A stretch of DNA of 64,000 bases from CALBPI01 sp038521865 (lineage in GTDB: Bacteria; Pseudomonadota; Gammaproteobacteria; Steroidobacterales; Woeseiaceae), in NCBI GenBank assembly GCA_038521865.1, contig JBCBKO010000001.1:1240001-1304000 (forward strand). The letters run 5' to 3'. Every line of letters begins with the position of its first letter. The stretch's first letter is position 1. The position numbers were made by a program, and so were the translations under genes. The notes under the pieces are model-generated. The model saw nothing but the letters and a program-made list of their open reading frames with translations. It made no database searches and was not told where the DNA came from. Positions 15,923-24,366 of this stretch are shown piece after piece.

Positions 15923-16016
15923 CGCGCCCTACTCCCTGAGCGATCCGATCGGCTCAACTGTTTCATCGTTATCAACTCCGTCGACTTGGAAAAATGATGG
16001 AGTCAGTGTGCCGATA

Positions 16017-16074
16017 ACAGTAATTCGAATAAATAAACTATACTTCATTTAATTACTGCATTAATTTGAGTAAT
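16017..16074. promoter_or_regulatory. LysR-type operator region
   Basis: The 154-base gap between the oxidoreductase and LysR genes is AT-rich. ATTACT (16052-16057) and AGTAAT (16069-16074) form an inverted repeat with an 11-base spacer, the T-N11-A shape bound by LysR-type regulators. CAGTAATT at 16017-16024 repeats the half-site. The repeat ends two bases before the LysR start codon, which fits autoregulation. Confidence 0.6.
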
Positions 16075-16076
16075 CG

Positions 16077-16982
16077 ATGGATATTCTCAGTGCGATGCGA
16101 ACTTTTGTGGCGATCGTGGACAGCGGCAGTCTCACCGCGGCTGCCGTGCAACTGGATCGCTCGCAGCCCGCCGTGGTGCGATCGCTGGCAGCACTCGAAG
16201 ACCATTTGGGTGCACGACTGTTGCAGCGAACGACACGTCGAATGTCACTCACCCCCGAGGGCAATGACTACCTTCAACGATGCCGACAAATTCTTAGCGA
16301 TGTCGATGAAGCTGAACGGGTAGCTCGCCAGGACATTGAAAACCCTGAGGGTCCGTTGCGCTTAACGGCGCCCATCCAGTTCGGGCAGATGCACGTTGCA
16401 CCGTTGATCACGGAGTTGCTCACCGAGCACCAGCGAATCTCGGTCGACCTTTTGCTGCTCGATCGAAATGTGAATCTGATTGACGAGGGCATTGATCTCG
16501 CCGTGCGAATCGGCGCACTGCCCGACTCCGGGATGATCGGCGTGAAGATTGGCGAGGTACGGCGGGTGGTTTGCGCGGCGCCCTCCCTGTTGGAGCAAAC
16601 TGGTGTCCCGAGTGGACCTGAGACCCTGAGGCAGCTGCCTTGCATCCGCGTCCGCAATCTCACCCGAGCAAGCAACTGGCAATTTCGCCGAGGTTCGGAC
16701 GACCTGAATGTCACGGTCGACGGACGCTTCAGTTGCAACCAGGTCTCAACCGCCATTGATGCATGCACTCAAGGCGCAGGTTTCGGTCAATTCTTGTCCT
16801 ACCAAGTGCAAGAACAATTGCGCAGCGGCCGCCTGCGCAGGGTGCTTTCAGAGTTTGAGCCGCCGCCAATTGCTGTGAGTCTGGTCTATCCGGAAGGACG
16901 GTTTGTCACGCCGCGCCAGCGGGTCGCCATCCAGTTTCTCAAAGACCGGCTTCGCGAACGCGTATTTTTTCAGGACTTATGA
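16077..16982 (+). CDS. LysR-family transcriptional regulator
   Basis: This 301-residue protein has an N-terminal winged helix-turn-helix (about residues 3-60; SLTAAAVQLDRSQPAVVRSLAALE, read as two parts around Ser-Gln) and a C-terminal periplasmic-binding-protein-like effector domain. The start matches the usual MDxLxAMRTFVAIVDSGS form of the group. It is divergent from the FMN/FAD fusion gene with a T-N11-A repeat in between, so it likely controls that gene and itself. The effector is unknown. Confidence 0.9.
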   Translation: MDILSAMRTFVAIVDSGSLTAAAVQLDRSQPAVVRSLAALEDHLGARLLQRTTRRMSLTPEGNDYLQRCRQILSDVDEAERVARQDIENPEGPLRLTAPIQFGQMHVAPLITELLTEHQRISVDLLLLDRNVNLIDEGIDLAVRIGALPDSGMIGVKIGEVRRVVCAAPSLLEQTGVPSGPETLRQLPCIRVRNLTRASNWQFRRGSDDLNVTVDGRFSCNQVSTAIDACTQGAGFGQFLSYQVQEQLRSGRLRRVLSEFEPPPIAVSLVYPEGRFVTPRQRVAIQFLKDRLRERVFFQDL

Positions 16983-17103
16983 TGGACACGAAGCTCCAGC
17001 GCAAATGAAGCTTGGTCGTCTGGTTCCAAGATGACGCCGCGCTTGTGAGCGACGACCTATGGTGCGAAATAAGCGCCGTGGAACCCGAACAGCCTACCCC
17101 AAA

Positions 17104-17688
17104 TCACATGCCCGCGATCACACTCTCAACAACCCGTTCTGTCACCTGGGTCGCCGCGTCGGTTCCCGACAGGCTGAGCTTGCCTGTAACGCTGAGGTGG
17201 CACACACCGTGAACGCCCGCCCAAAGCGCAGCGGCGGACACGTCCGCGCGCGGTGTGTCGGTCGCCTGGCTGAGCAGTTCAGAAATCCACAGAAAGATCG
17301 CGTCGGTTTGATCGGTCAATGCGCCGGGAGGTTTGTCGGGATCGGGCATGGTGTGCTCGAACGCAAGTCGCCAGAGCCCGGGGTGTGCCATCGCGTACTC
17401 GGTGTAGACGCGGGCCACAACTTTGAGCTTCTCGCCAGCGTCGGTCAGGTTCTGTGTTGCACGATCCATACGCTGCCGAATCTCGGCAACGGTGCCGACA
17501 TTCACGGCCAGAATCAGGTGGTCGAAGCTATCGAAGAGTTGGTAGAGCGTACCCGGCGTATAGCCAATTCGCTTGGCCACGGCCCGAGCCGACAGCGCCT
17601 GCACACCTTTGCCGCGGATGATCGCCCTAGCTGCTCGAAGGCTCATTTCGCGCAATTCGTCGCGCGTGTGGTCACTTCGCCGGCCCAT
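17104..17688 (-). CDS. TetR-family regulator with WHG C-terminal domain
   Basis: This 194-residue protein starts MGRRSDHTRDELREM; the helix-turn-helix is at about residues 20-60 (ALSARAVAKRIGYTPGTLYQLF). The C-terminal ligand domain contains WAGVHGV near its end, the WHG-type signature found in TetR_C_33 members. A longer reading upstream would cross its own operator region and is unlikely. It is divergent from the VIT/vWA gene. Three copies of a palindrome lie between the two start codons, so it most likely represses both. The ligand is unknown. Confidence 0.88.
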   Translation of the reverse strand: MGRRSDHTRDELREMSLRAARAIIRGKGVQALSARAVAKRIGYTPGTLYQLFDSFDHLILAVNVGTVAEIRQRMDRATQNLTDAGEKLKVVARVYTEYAMAHPGLWRLAFEHTMPDPDKPPGALTDQTDAIFLWISELLSQATDTPRADVSAAALWAGVHGVCHLSVTGKLSLSGTDAATQVTERVVESVIAGM

Positions 17689-17728
17689 GTTCAATTTTTC
17701 CGAACCAAAATAGGAGCTTACCAAATTA

Positions 17729-17816
17729 TTGAACGCTGTTAAATTCTCTGGTAGCGTTATTAAACGCCGTTCATTTTCTCGGCTATTTATTTGGCCCTTT
17801 ATTGAACGTCGTTTAA
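17729..17816. promoter_or_regulatory. Three TetR operator copies
   Basis: Three related 15-base palindromes of form TTNAACGNNGTTNAN lie between the tetR-like and VIT/vWA genes: TTGAACGCTGTTAAA (17729-17743), TTAAACGCCGTTCAT (17760-17774) and TTGAACGTCGTTTAA (17802-17816). Start-to-start spacings are 31 and 42 bases, near three and four helical turns, which would put all dimers on the same face. Confidence 0.75.
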
Positions 17817-17833
17817 TTAAATGGAGTGGCATC

Positions 17834-19897
17834 ATGACTAGCATTAGAAAACCATCAGTTTGGCAAATCGCGATCGGCGGCCTGCTGTCTCTGTTCACGC
17901 TGGGGTCAGCCCAGGCTGCGGGCTTACTGACCCCAGTTGGTCAGAACACGTCCCTTGCCATCGAGGACCATGCGGTCCGCGTTGTTGTTGAAGACGGCTA
18001 CGTCGTCACCGAGGTCGAACAGACTTTCTCGAACGCGGGTGGCAACGATGTCGAGGCCATCTACTCTTTCCCTGTGCCCGAGCACGCCTCAGTGGGTGAA
18101 TTCACCTACTGGATCGACGGTCAACCAGTCACGGGTGAGGTTGTCGAACGACAACAAGCGCGAGACATCTACGAGGCCGAGAAGTCCGCAGGACGAGAAA
18201 CCGCCCTCGTTGAGAAAAACGATTACAAGACATTTGAGATCAGCGTCTACCCAGTGCGGGCGGGACAAGACGTCCGCACGCGGTTGGTGTACTTGCAAAC
18301 CGCGCACACCGATACGGGCGTTGGCCGATACGTCTATCCCCTCGCGGAGGGCGGCGTCGACGAAGTCCAGAACTCGTTCTGGGAAATGAGAGATGCAGTC
18401 AACGGCACGTTCTCGTTTGATCTTGAACTGAAGTCCTCATATCCCGTTGATGCAGTTCGGGTGCCCGATCAACCCGGCGCCACGACCACGCAGATTGATG
18501 CCGGACACTGGCGTGTGGCGCTGGGATCAACCGGTGGCACTGCCGCCGATCTCGACGAACAAATCGCCGCGATCGAAGCCGAAGCGCCTGTGCCGGTCGC
18601 GGGTGAGGTCAGACTCGATACCGACGTGGTGGTCTATTGGCGACACACCCCCAACCTCCCCGGCTCTGTCGACCTTGTCACCTACAAGCCTGACGCGGAC
18701 AGTCGTGGCACCTTCATGCTGACCTTAACTCCCGGCGACGATTTACCCGTCATCACAACCGGGCGTGACTGGACCTTCGTTCTCGATACCTCGGGTTCGA
18801 TGCAGGGTAAGTTCGCCACGCTTGCCGAGGGCGTTGAACGCGCACTCGGAGAGCTTCAGCAGAATGACCGCTTCCGAATCTTTGCGTTCGACAATAACGC
18901 GCGCGAAATGACGCCGGGCTTCGTGACTGCGACGCCAGAGACGGTCCAGCAGTACATCAATCAGGTCCGAGCATTGACCGCCGGAGGTGGTACCAATCTG
19001 CACGAGGGCTTACGAGTCGCCCTGAAGAAACTCGACGATGATCGTCCAAATGGCGTGGTCCTCGTGACGGATGGTGTTGCCAATGTTGGTGTGACGCAGA
19101 AACGCAAATTCCTCGAAATGCTGGAAGCGCGTGACGTGCGCCTGTTCACGTTCATCATGGGCAACAGTGCCAACCGCCCGTTGCTCGAGGCAATGACTGA
19201 GGTCTCTGATGGCTTCGCCGTGTCAGTCTCAAACAGCGACGATATCGTCGGTCGGTTGAAGCTTGCCGTCGGTAAGCTGGTTCACCACAGCATGAACAGT
19301 GTCGACATCGACATCGATGGCGTCCGCGTCTCTGACGTGCAACCTCAACGACTGGGCAGCGTCTACTACGGCGAACAGATGGTGCTCATGGGGCACTACT
19401 GGAAAGGGGGAACAGCATCGGTCGAGGTGAACGCCAACGTGGCCGGGCAGGAAGTCCGCTACCAGACCAAGGTTCAAATGCCGGATACAGCCACCGACAA
19501 CCCGGAACTCGAGCGCCTCTGGGGCTATCGCACCATAGAGTCTCTGGAGCGCCAGCTTGACTACTTCGGTGAGGACGCCGATGTCTCCGACGCGATCCGG
19601 GATCTCGCTATCGAGTACGGCCTGGTCACCGACTACACCTCGATGATCGTGCTGCGAGACGACGTGTTCGATGCGATGAACATCGAACGCAAGAACCGCG
19701 ACCGTGTGAGCAATGAGCGTCAAGCCCGAGCGAAACGTGCCGAACGCGGCCCCGTCAACCGGCGCGCGGATGAATCGCAACCCATGTACACGCAACCGCG
19801 CCCGAGCACCGGTGGCGGCGGTTCAGTGGGCATCGTGATGCTGCTGGGGCTGGCGCTGGTCGGAATGTTCCGACGGCTTGCAGCGAACCGGAAGTAG
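17834..19897 (+). CDS. VIT and vWA domain protein with GlyGly-CTERM tail
   Basis: This 687-residue exported protein has a signal peptide (about residues 1-29, ending SAQAAG). A VIT domain (about 35-165, with AIYSFPVPEHASVGEFTYWIDG split features) is followed by a von Willebrand A domain with the MIDAS motif DTSGS near residue 318. The C-terminus reads TGGGGSVGIVMLLG, a hydrophobic stretch, then RRLAANRK: the GlyGly-CTERM pattern processed by rhombosortase for surface anchoring. No rhombosortase gene is in the window. The start has a GGAG site seven bases upstream and follows the third operator by 17 bases. VIT/vWA proteins are thought to act in surface protein interactions; the partner here is unknown. 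Confidence 0.88.
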   Translation: MTSIRKPSVWQIAIGGLLSLFTLGSAQAAGLLTPVGQNTSLAIEDHAVRVVVEDGYVVTEVEQTFSNAGGNDVEAIYSFPVPEHASVGEFTYWIDGQPVTGEVVERQQARDIYEAEKSAGRETALVEKNDYKTFEISVYPVRAGQDVRTRLVYLQTAHTDTGVGRYVYPLAEGGVDEVQNSFWEMRDAVNGTFSFDLELKSSYPVDAVRVPDQPGATTTQIDAGHWRVALGSTGGTAADLDEQIAAIEAEAPVPVAGEVRLDTDVVVYWRHTPNLPGSVDLVTYKPDADSRGTFMLTLTPGDDLPVITTGRDWTFVLDTSGSMQGKFATLAEGVERALGELQQNDRFRIFAFDNNAREMTPGFVTATPETVQQYINQVRALTAGGGTNLHEGLRVALKKLDDDRPNGVVLVTDGVANVGVTQKRKFLEMLEARDVRLFTFIMGNSANRPLLEAMTEVSDGFAVSVSNSDDIVGRLKLAVGKLVHHSMNSVDIDIDGVRVSDVQPQRLGSVYYGEQMVLMGHYWKGGTASVEVNANVAGQEVRYQTKVQMPDTATDNPELERLWGYRTIESLERQLDYFGEDADVSDAIRDLAIEYGLVTDYTSMIVLRDDVFDAMNIERKNRDRVSNERQARAKRAERGPVNRRADESQPMYTQPRPSTGGGGSVGIVMLLGLALVGMFRRLAANRK

Positions 19898-19899
19898 TT

Positions 19900-19941
19900 G
19901 GCGACCGGCGGGCGTCCTCCGAGTGAGGGCGCCCGCTCGCC
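19900..19941. terminator. Strong GC-rich hairpin between convergent genes
   Basis: GGCGA (19900-19904) pairs with TCGCC (19937-19941) and GCGGGCG (19908-19914) with CGCCCGC (19930-19936), with a 3-base bulge; the loop can pair further (CCTC/GAGG). There is no T run, so it is a possible bidirectional stop or transcript-end structure. Confidence 0.4.
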
Positions 19942-19942
19942 G

Positions 19943-21040
19943 TCAGTCGCGCTTTAGGCGCGCGACGATTTCCTGCGAAATGAACGCGTCAGTCTTGTCA
20001 TGCATACCAGGAGTATTGAAGTCGGTCTTTGTGATTACGGCGGTGACTCCGAACTCATCAAACACAATCACTCGATTTCCACCGTTACCACTCATCATGG
20101 CGCTTAGGTAAGTCTCTCCGTCAATGTCGTAGGACCGTAACCACCACAAGTATCCGTACCCGTACGGAGATTCCGGTATGACTGTCCTCGGCAACACGGA
20201 AGCCTTAGTCCATTCGTCTGAAAGGATAACGTTGCCACCGACCATCCCGTTGTTGCGCTGTAGTTCCGCAAGCTTCGCAAGGTCTCGCGTGGTCAGCTCA
20301 AGGCCACCGCCCATATGGGCCTGACCCAGCCCATTTCTAGGCCAGCGAAAACCATCAATGTTTAGGGGCGCAAACAGGTACCGTTCGACGAAATCAGTAA
20401 ACGAGACACCTGAGGCTCGTTCAACAACCTCTCCCAAAACCTGGACACCGGCGGTACAGTAAGAGAAAGAACGCTCGTAGGGGGCGCTGCGCGCCCTCGA
20501 TGCCCAGGCGGGGAATCCGCGGATTGGCAGATTCCAGAAGAACGACGACCAGTCTTCCACAACATACATCCGCTCCTCATTTCCGCGCGAGAACTGATTC
20601 CAGTCGTCACATTCAAGTGGGCCGCTCATGGTCAGCAGATCCTCCGCAGTGATCTGCATTTTTCTTGAATCCGGATTGTTGAAAGGCGCGATCTCGCTGA
20701 AGAAACCTGCCAATGGCTCGTCGAGCTTTACAAAGCCTGCATCAATGGCAAGACCGAACGCCATGCCCGTGATCGTTTTTGTTACCGATCGAGTGTTGTG
20801 GGTGGTTGTCTCATCCATGCCCTCTCGGTAGTACTCGAATAAGCGCTCACCGTCGCGGAGTATGAGCACGCTGGTCACAGTACCGTAGACGCCATTTTCG
20901 ATTGACGTGGTCAGTCCGGCACTGGCCTCGTTACTCCACTGGAGTCTCCCAGCAGCCCATCCTGTTGAGGTCATCAACAAGGTCACTGTCACTGCGATTA
21001 GGCGGTAAAGGCTAGTTTGATTTGTAAGCATGGGCTTCAT
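19943..21040 (-). CDS. Serine hydrolase, class-C beta-lactamase family
   Basis: This 365-residue protein has a signal peptide ending STGWAAG. The catalytic SxxK is S85-V-T-K88, the second motif is YCT (Tyr-x-Thr in place of the usual Tyr-x-Asn), and SGNGG near the end stands for the third motif. Members act as esterases, D-amino-acid peptidases or carboxypeptidases; true beta-lactamase activity is not implied. The start MKPML was chosen because the same motif and spacing from a shared promoter module recur before the S33 peptidase gene. A TTG start at 21091 (17 codons upstream) cannot be excluded, as that stretch differs between the two copies mostly at third codon positions. Confidence 0.85.
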   Translation of the reverse strand: MKPMLTNQTSLYRLIAVTVTLLMTSTGWAAGRLQWSNEASAGLTTSIENGVYGTVTSVLILRDGERLFEYYREGMDETTTHNTRSVTKTITGMAFGLAIDAGFVKLDEPLAGFFSEIAPFNNPDSRKMQITAEDLLTMSGPLECDDWNQFSRGNEERMYVVEDWSSFFWNLPIRGFPAWASRARSAPYERSFSYCTAGVQVLGEVVERASGVSFTDFVERYLFAPLNIDGFRWPRNGLGQAHMGGGLELTTRDLAKLAELQRNNGMVGGNVILSDEWTKASVLPRTVIPESPYGYGYLWWLRSYDIDGETYLSAMMSGNGGNRVIVFDEFGVTAVITKTDFNTPGMHDKTDAFISQEIVARLKRD

Positions 21041-21130
21041 CCCGCAACGAAGAAATGCCGCTAGCCTGGTTTCGGGATCGCTTGCGATCAACCAAATATT
21101 CTTGAAGATTCTTGAATTCAGCTTTCAAGA
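21041..21130 (-). promoter_or_regulatory. Duplicated promoter module, copy A
   Basis: This stretch aligns without gaps to the one upstream of the S33 peptidase gene (copy B, 24276-24366), ending at the same distance (60 bases) before the proposed start codon. Read on the minus strand it holds TTGAAAGCTGAATTCAAG and a direct repeat TTCAAGAATCTTCAAGAATA with a 10-base period, then AATATT as a possible -10 element. Ten-to-eleven-base direct repeats are typical for OmpR-type winged-helix regulators such as the one at 24347. Confidence 0.65.
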
Positions 21131-21183
21131 ACACACCCGAAATTCAAAAGGCGGATACCAAAAGAATGATGCGCCCGGAACAG

Positions 21184-22677
21184 TCAGCTTCCATCGGTCG
21201 ATCTTCTATATGTGACCCCTCGTCGAACGATTGAGGTCGTCCCTTCATCGGCCCATCTGACGGTCAGGTCGTTCCCGAAGCGCGTGTTGATGAGCGTGTC
21301 TGGACCGGTTCTCACAAGCTCAAATGCTCCGTTATGAGACCAAATGCTGTCAGCGGGTTCATAGGTCGAAAGTATCGTGCGCGAATCTCGATCGACTGAA
21401 ATAGTAAATGCTGGGTTTCCACTGCTTGAATCGACATACCGTCCCGCAAGTTGCTCTTGCTCGTCCGTCGACAGTGTCATCCGCTCACGAATGATTAACG
21501 GAAGCGCTGGCCATTGATACGCCTCGGCAGCCGTTCGATTGATGTCTCCCATCAATATGAAACCGCCTGGACCATTCGTCATCACCACGATCACGTCACC
21601 GACTGCGGGGAACGACATCGTATGATTCCAGTACCCTCGATTATCGCCAGAGTTACTAAGTCGAACCTGAGCCTGACGGATTTGGAAACCGACACCGAGA
21701 GCGGTGAAGCCGATTGCGGGAGTCAGCACTTCGCGCCCAACATCGGGATGAATTCCGCGGTCTGTGCCACTAGTGACGCTTGCAATTAGCGCCGATATGA
21801 ATCGACCGTATTCCGTGGGCGTTGTCCACAAACCCGCTGCTGCTCCTTGAGGGTACAGAAGCCATCCACCGTCTTCGGGAAGACCCGCTTCGCCGTAGCC
21901 GGGCGCCACGTTTGCTGCACGCTCATCGTCAGGTGTGATCAGATCAAAAGTACTGCGCTCCATGCCGACAGGTTCCAGAACCAGCCGCTTCATCAAGGCG
22001 GGAAAAGACTCACCAGAAACCGTTTCTGCCCAGTGCTGCGCGAGGTGAAAACCACCACCGGAATACCTGCGCTGCCCTGCGCGATCTGGCTCGATGATGA
22101 TTCCCGCTGTGTTCGAGCCGTTAGTACCGGAAACGATATCCCGGGTACTCGGAATATCAGCTCCCGGACTGTACCCCGGAAAGCCTGAAATCGTTGCTCC
22201 AGCGGAGTGCGATAGAAGCCCTCGCAGGGTGACGGGAACCCCGCCAGGGTTGAGACGTTTGTCCTGTAGAACAGCGAAGGAACTTCTCAGGTCCGCATCG
22301 AGGTCTGTCCCTATTTCGTTCGCAAGCGCGACGATACCCACTGCAGCTACCGCCTTCGACAGTGAAGCAGCTTGAAACAGCGTATCGACATCATCGACTT
22401 CCCCGTAGGCGGATGCCCAATGAAGATCGCCACCGGAGAAAACTGCGACGGACGCAGATCGAACTTCGAGCTCAGCCATTCGCTCCTCGATAGTCGGCCG
22501 ACTTGCTTCCTCACCTTTGAAGGACACAATCCCGATGAGCGCACGCTCTATTGCAGTCTGTTCAACAGGCTTATTGACAGGCGGCTGGTCGAAATCAGCT
22601 GGCGAAGAAACGCAGGCGGAAAGCAACACGCCAGCCGAGAGAGCGACCATCACATGGCGTAGCGACTGTTTGATCAT
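21184..22677 (-). CDS. Serine hydrolase lipoprotein, beta-lactamase family
   Basis: This 497-residue lipoprotein has lipobox LSAC with Cys22. Its catalytic SxxK is S105-L-S-K108, the second motif is YSG in RRYSGGGFH, and a C-terminal extension of about 100 residues (GRYVDSSSGNPAFTISVDRD) resembles the beta-barrel appended to many class-C-like hydrolases. It should act on an amide or ester in the periplasm, possibly a peptide or peptidoglycan fragment. It starts 33 bases after the S33 peptidase gene, so both are likely one operon under copy B of the promoter module. Confidence 0.85.
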   Translation of the reverse strand: MIKQSLRHVMVALSAGVLLSACVSSPADFDQPPVNKPVEQTAIERALIGIVSFKGEEASRPTIEERMAELEVRSASVAVFSGGDLHWASAYGEVDDVDTLFQAASLSKAVAAVGIVALANEIGTDLDADLRSSFAVLQDKRLNPGGVPVTLRGLLSHSAGATISGFPGYSPGADIPSTRDIVSGTNGSNTAGIIIEPDRAGQRRYSGGGFHLAQHWAETVSGESFPALMKRLVLEPVGMERSTFDLITPDDERAANVAPGYGEAGLPEDGGWLLYPQGAAAGLWTTPTEYGRFISALIASVTSGTDRGIHPDVGREVLTPAIGFTALGVGFQIRQAQVRLSNSGDNRGYWNHTMSFPAVGDVIVVMTNGPGGFILMGDINRTAAEAYQWPALPLIIRERMTLSTDEQEQLAGRYVDSSSGNPAFTISVDRDSRTILSTYEPADSIWSHNGAFELVRTGPDTLINTRFGNDLTVRWADEGTTSIVRRGVTYRRSTDGS

Positions 22678-22709
22678 GGCGACTTACTCACTTTGGGAAT
22701 TACACAGGT

Positions 22710-24275
22710 CTATTCCAAGGCGTAGTTCGGAGCGGTTCTATCGAAAAGACAGTGGGTTGACTTTGGCGCCTCTAAAACACGAGCCGGCGCCTCAATGAAG
22801 TCGGCTGCAAGCTGCATCGCGCAACCGTCACCACCCCATTGTTGAGTTGGAGAATGGCTGTCGCCTCTTGCGACCGCCAACAGACTGTTTGGCAAAGTCC
22901 TCGACGCCAGCTCACCCCAGGCTGGCGGCGTCAACGGGTCAAACTCACCAGCAACAATCAGCACAGGCACATCAGAGCTGACGGGCTCGACAACGCTGTC
23001 GTCAAGAGCCTCTACCCTCCAGGCTTCACAAATGTCCGGTGACACCGCGGCGCTTTCATAACCGCCGAGAACGGGTTCGGGGACCTTCATCTGGCTGCGC
23101 ATACTGAAGGGCAGTGCTTCAGAGCACCAAACCGAGAAGCGCATTCCCCATGCAAAATCGGCCGCTTCGGACGACCCAGAGACTCGCTCCTTGATGGACG
23201 AATCAAGACGCGCCAGATAGTCCATATACAGTGGGGCGCGGCGAACATCCGCGCTGGAGTTCAGCGGCAGGAGAGATAAGAGGTCAACGCCGGTAACCGG
23301 CTCATCGAGTCCATCGATCTCAAGTGGAGACTCGGAAACAGCCGCAAGCGTCTGAAAGAACCGTTGCTCCAGATCAGGAAATGCTTCATCGCAAGATGCT
23401 TGTAGCGCGCAATCCCGCGCGATACTCCTTATGACTTTTTCCAAATTCCGAGCGCTCTGGTCGTCATAGATCGCATTCGGCGGGAGTGGCGAATCCAGGA
23501 CCATTGCGTCGAGACTGTCGTCGAAATATCTGGCGTATGTAAGCGCGAGGCGGGTACCGTAAGAAGCGCCATAGAAATTCCAGCTCTCAATACCGAGTGC
23601 TGTTCGCAAGTCTTCCAGGTCGGCGGCGCTTGCCCGACTATTGTAGTTATCCAACCCGATGCCTGCGTTTTCGAGTCTTTCCCTGCAGGCGACAACAGAG
23701 GCGATCAGACGACTTCCGCTTTCGACTGCCATACGGAATTCAGGACACATCAAGGCCGGCTTTGCATAGTGGGTACCGCGCTGCCCGATGACAATGAAGT
23801 CTCGTTCGGCAAGCCAGGGGTACGCGCCTGGAAAAGCCGCTGTGCGCATGGCCGATGAACCGGGGCCACCCGACAAATACAAGACCGGGCTTTTGGGCGA
23901 TTCCGCATCAGTGTGAATTATTGCGACCGGAAGCTTGATCTCATTGGAGCGCGGAACGGAGCGATCCTCTTTGACTACCAGCCAACCTAGCGTTGAATCG
24001 AAGGCCGACGGCACGACAACAGGGAATGCTTCCTCTGACCCTTTCTTTTCAAACCGTGGAGCAGAAAGCGCTTGCAGACGGGTGTTGTTTGTAGGCTGAT
24101 CAGCCATGGTCACGATGGGAGCAACAATTAATAAAGCTGGGAGCAGGCCCACCAAGACAGACCGAACACTGCGCGGTAGTCTTCTCCAGGAACTTCCTGT
24201 CGAGGTTAAAAAAGAGCTCGCTATATCGACGATCGTTCCGCGAGGGTTATCATGGTCCATAAGTATTGGCTTCAT
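22710..24275 (-). CDS. S33 family alpha/beta-hydrolase peptidase (TAP-like)
   Basis: This exported hydrolase has about 521 residues. After a hydrophobic signal segment (VLVGLLPALLIVAPIVTMA) comes the alpha/beta-hydrolase core with oxyanion motif SGGPGSS, nucleophile S238 in GASYG, and a C-terminal TAP-like region (PVLIVAGEFDPLTPPAWG, then a His near DSHSPTQQWG). This layout is that of tripeptidyl aminopeptidase and proline iminopeptidase-like S33 enzymes. It would release peptides in the periplasm. The start MKPIL matches the parallel MKPML of the hydrolase at 19943-21040; a TTG at 24326 is the alternative. It is divergent from the winged-helix/TPR regulator. Confidence 0.87.
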   Translation of the reverse strand: MKPILMDHDNPRGTIVDIASSFLTSTGSSWRRLPRSVRSVLVGLLPALLIVAPIVTMADQPTNNTRLQALSAPRFEKKGSEEAFPVVVPSAFDSTLGWLVVKEDRSVPRSNEIKLPVAIIHTDAESPKSPVLYLSGGPGSSAMRTAAFPGAYPWLAERDFIVIGQRGTHYAKPALMCPEFRMAVESGSRLIASVVACRERLENAGIGLDNYNSRASAADLEDLRTALGIESWNFYGASYGTRLALTYARYFDDSLDAMVLDSPLPPNAIYDDQSARNLEKVIRSIARDCALQASCDEAFPDLEQRFFQTLAAVSESPLEIDGLDEPVTGVDLLSLLPLNSSADVRRAPLYMDYLARLDSSIKERVSGSSEAADFAWGMRFSVWCSEALPFSMRSQMKVPEPVLGGYESAAVSPDICEAWRVEALDDSVVEPVSSDVPVLIVAGEFDPLTPPAWGELASRTLPNSLLAVARGDSHSPTQQWGGDGCAMQLAADFIEAPARVLEAPKSTHCLFDRTAPNYALE

Positions 24276-24366
24276 CACACCGCTGGTAACGCAGGCAAGC
24301 TTGGTCTTCGGACCCTTCGCAATCAATCAAATATTATTGAAGAAAATTGAAATCAGCTTTCAAAAA
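24276..24366 (-). promoter_or_regulatory. Duplicated promoter module, copy B
   Basis: This is the partner of copy A. On the minus strand TTGAAAGCTGATTTCAA is followed by TTCAATTTTCTTCAATAATA, keeping the TTCAA direct repeat at a 10-base period, then AATATT 60 bases before the peptidase start. It also lies at the start of the divergent regulator gene, so that protein may bind here to control both the peptidase operon and itself. Confidence 0.65.

Noticed and set aside
21030..21215. Plus-strand frame over the duplicated promoter module (copy A) with similar frame over copy B
   Set aside because: The similarity follows from the DNA duplication. Copy B lacks a proper start in this frame and the reading ends in the regulator gene; a regulatory role is more likely.
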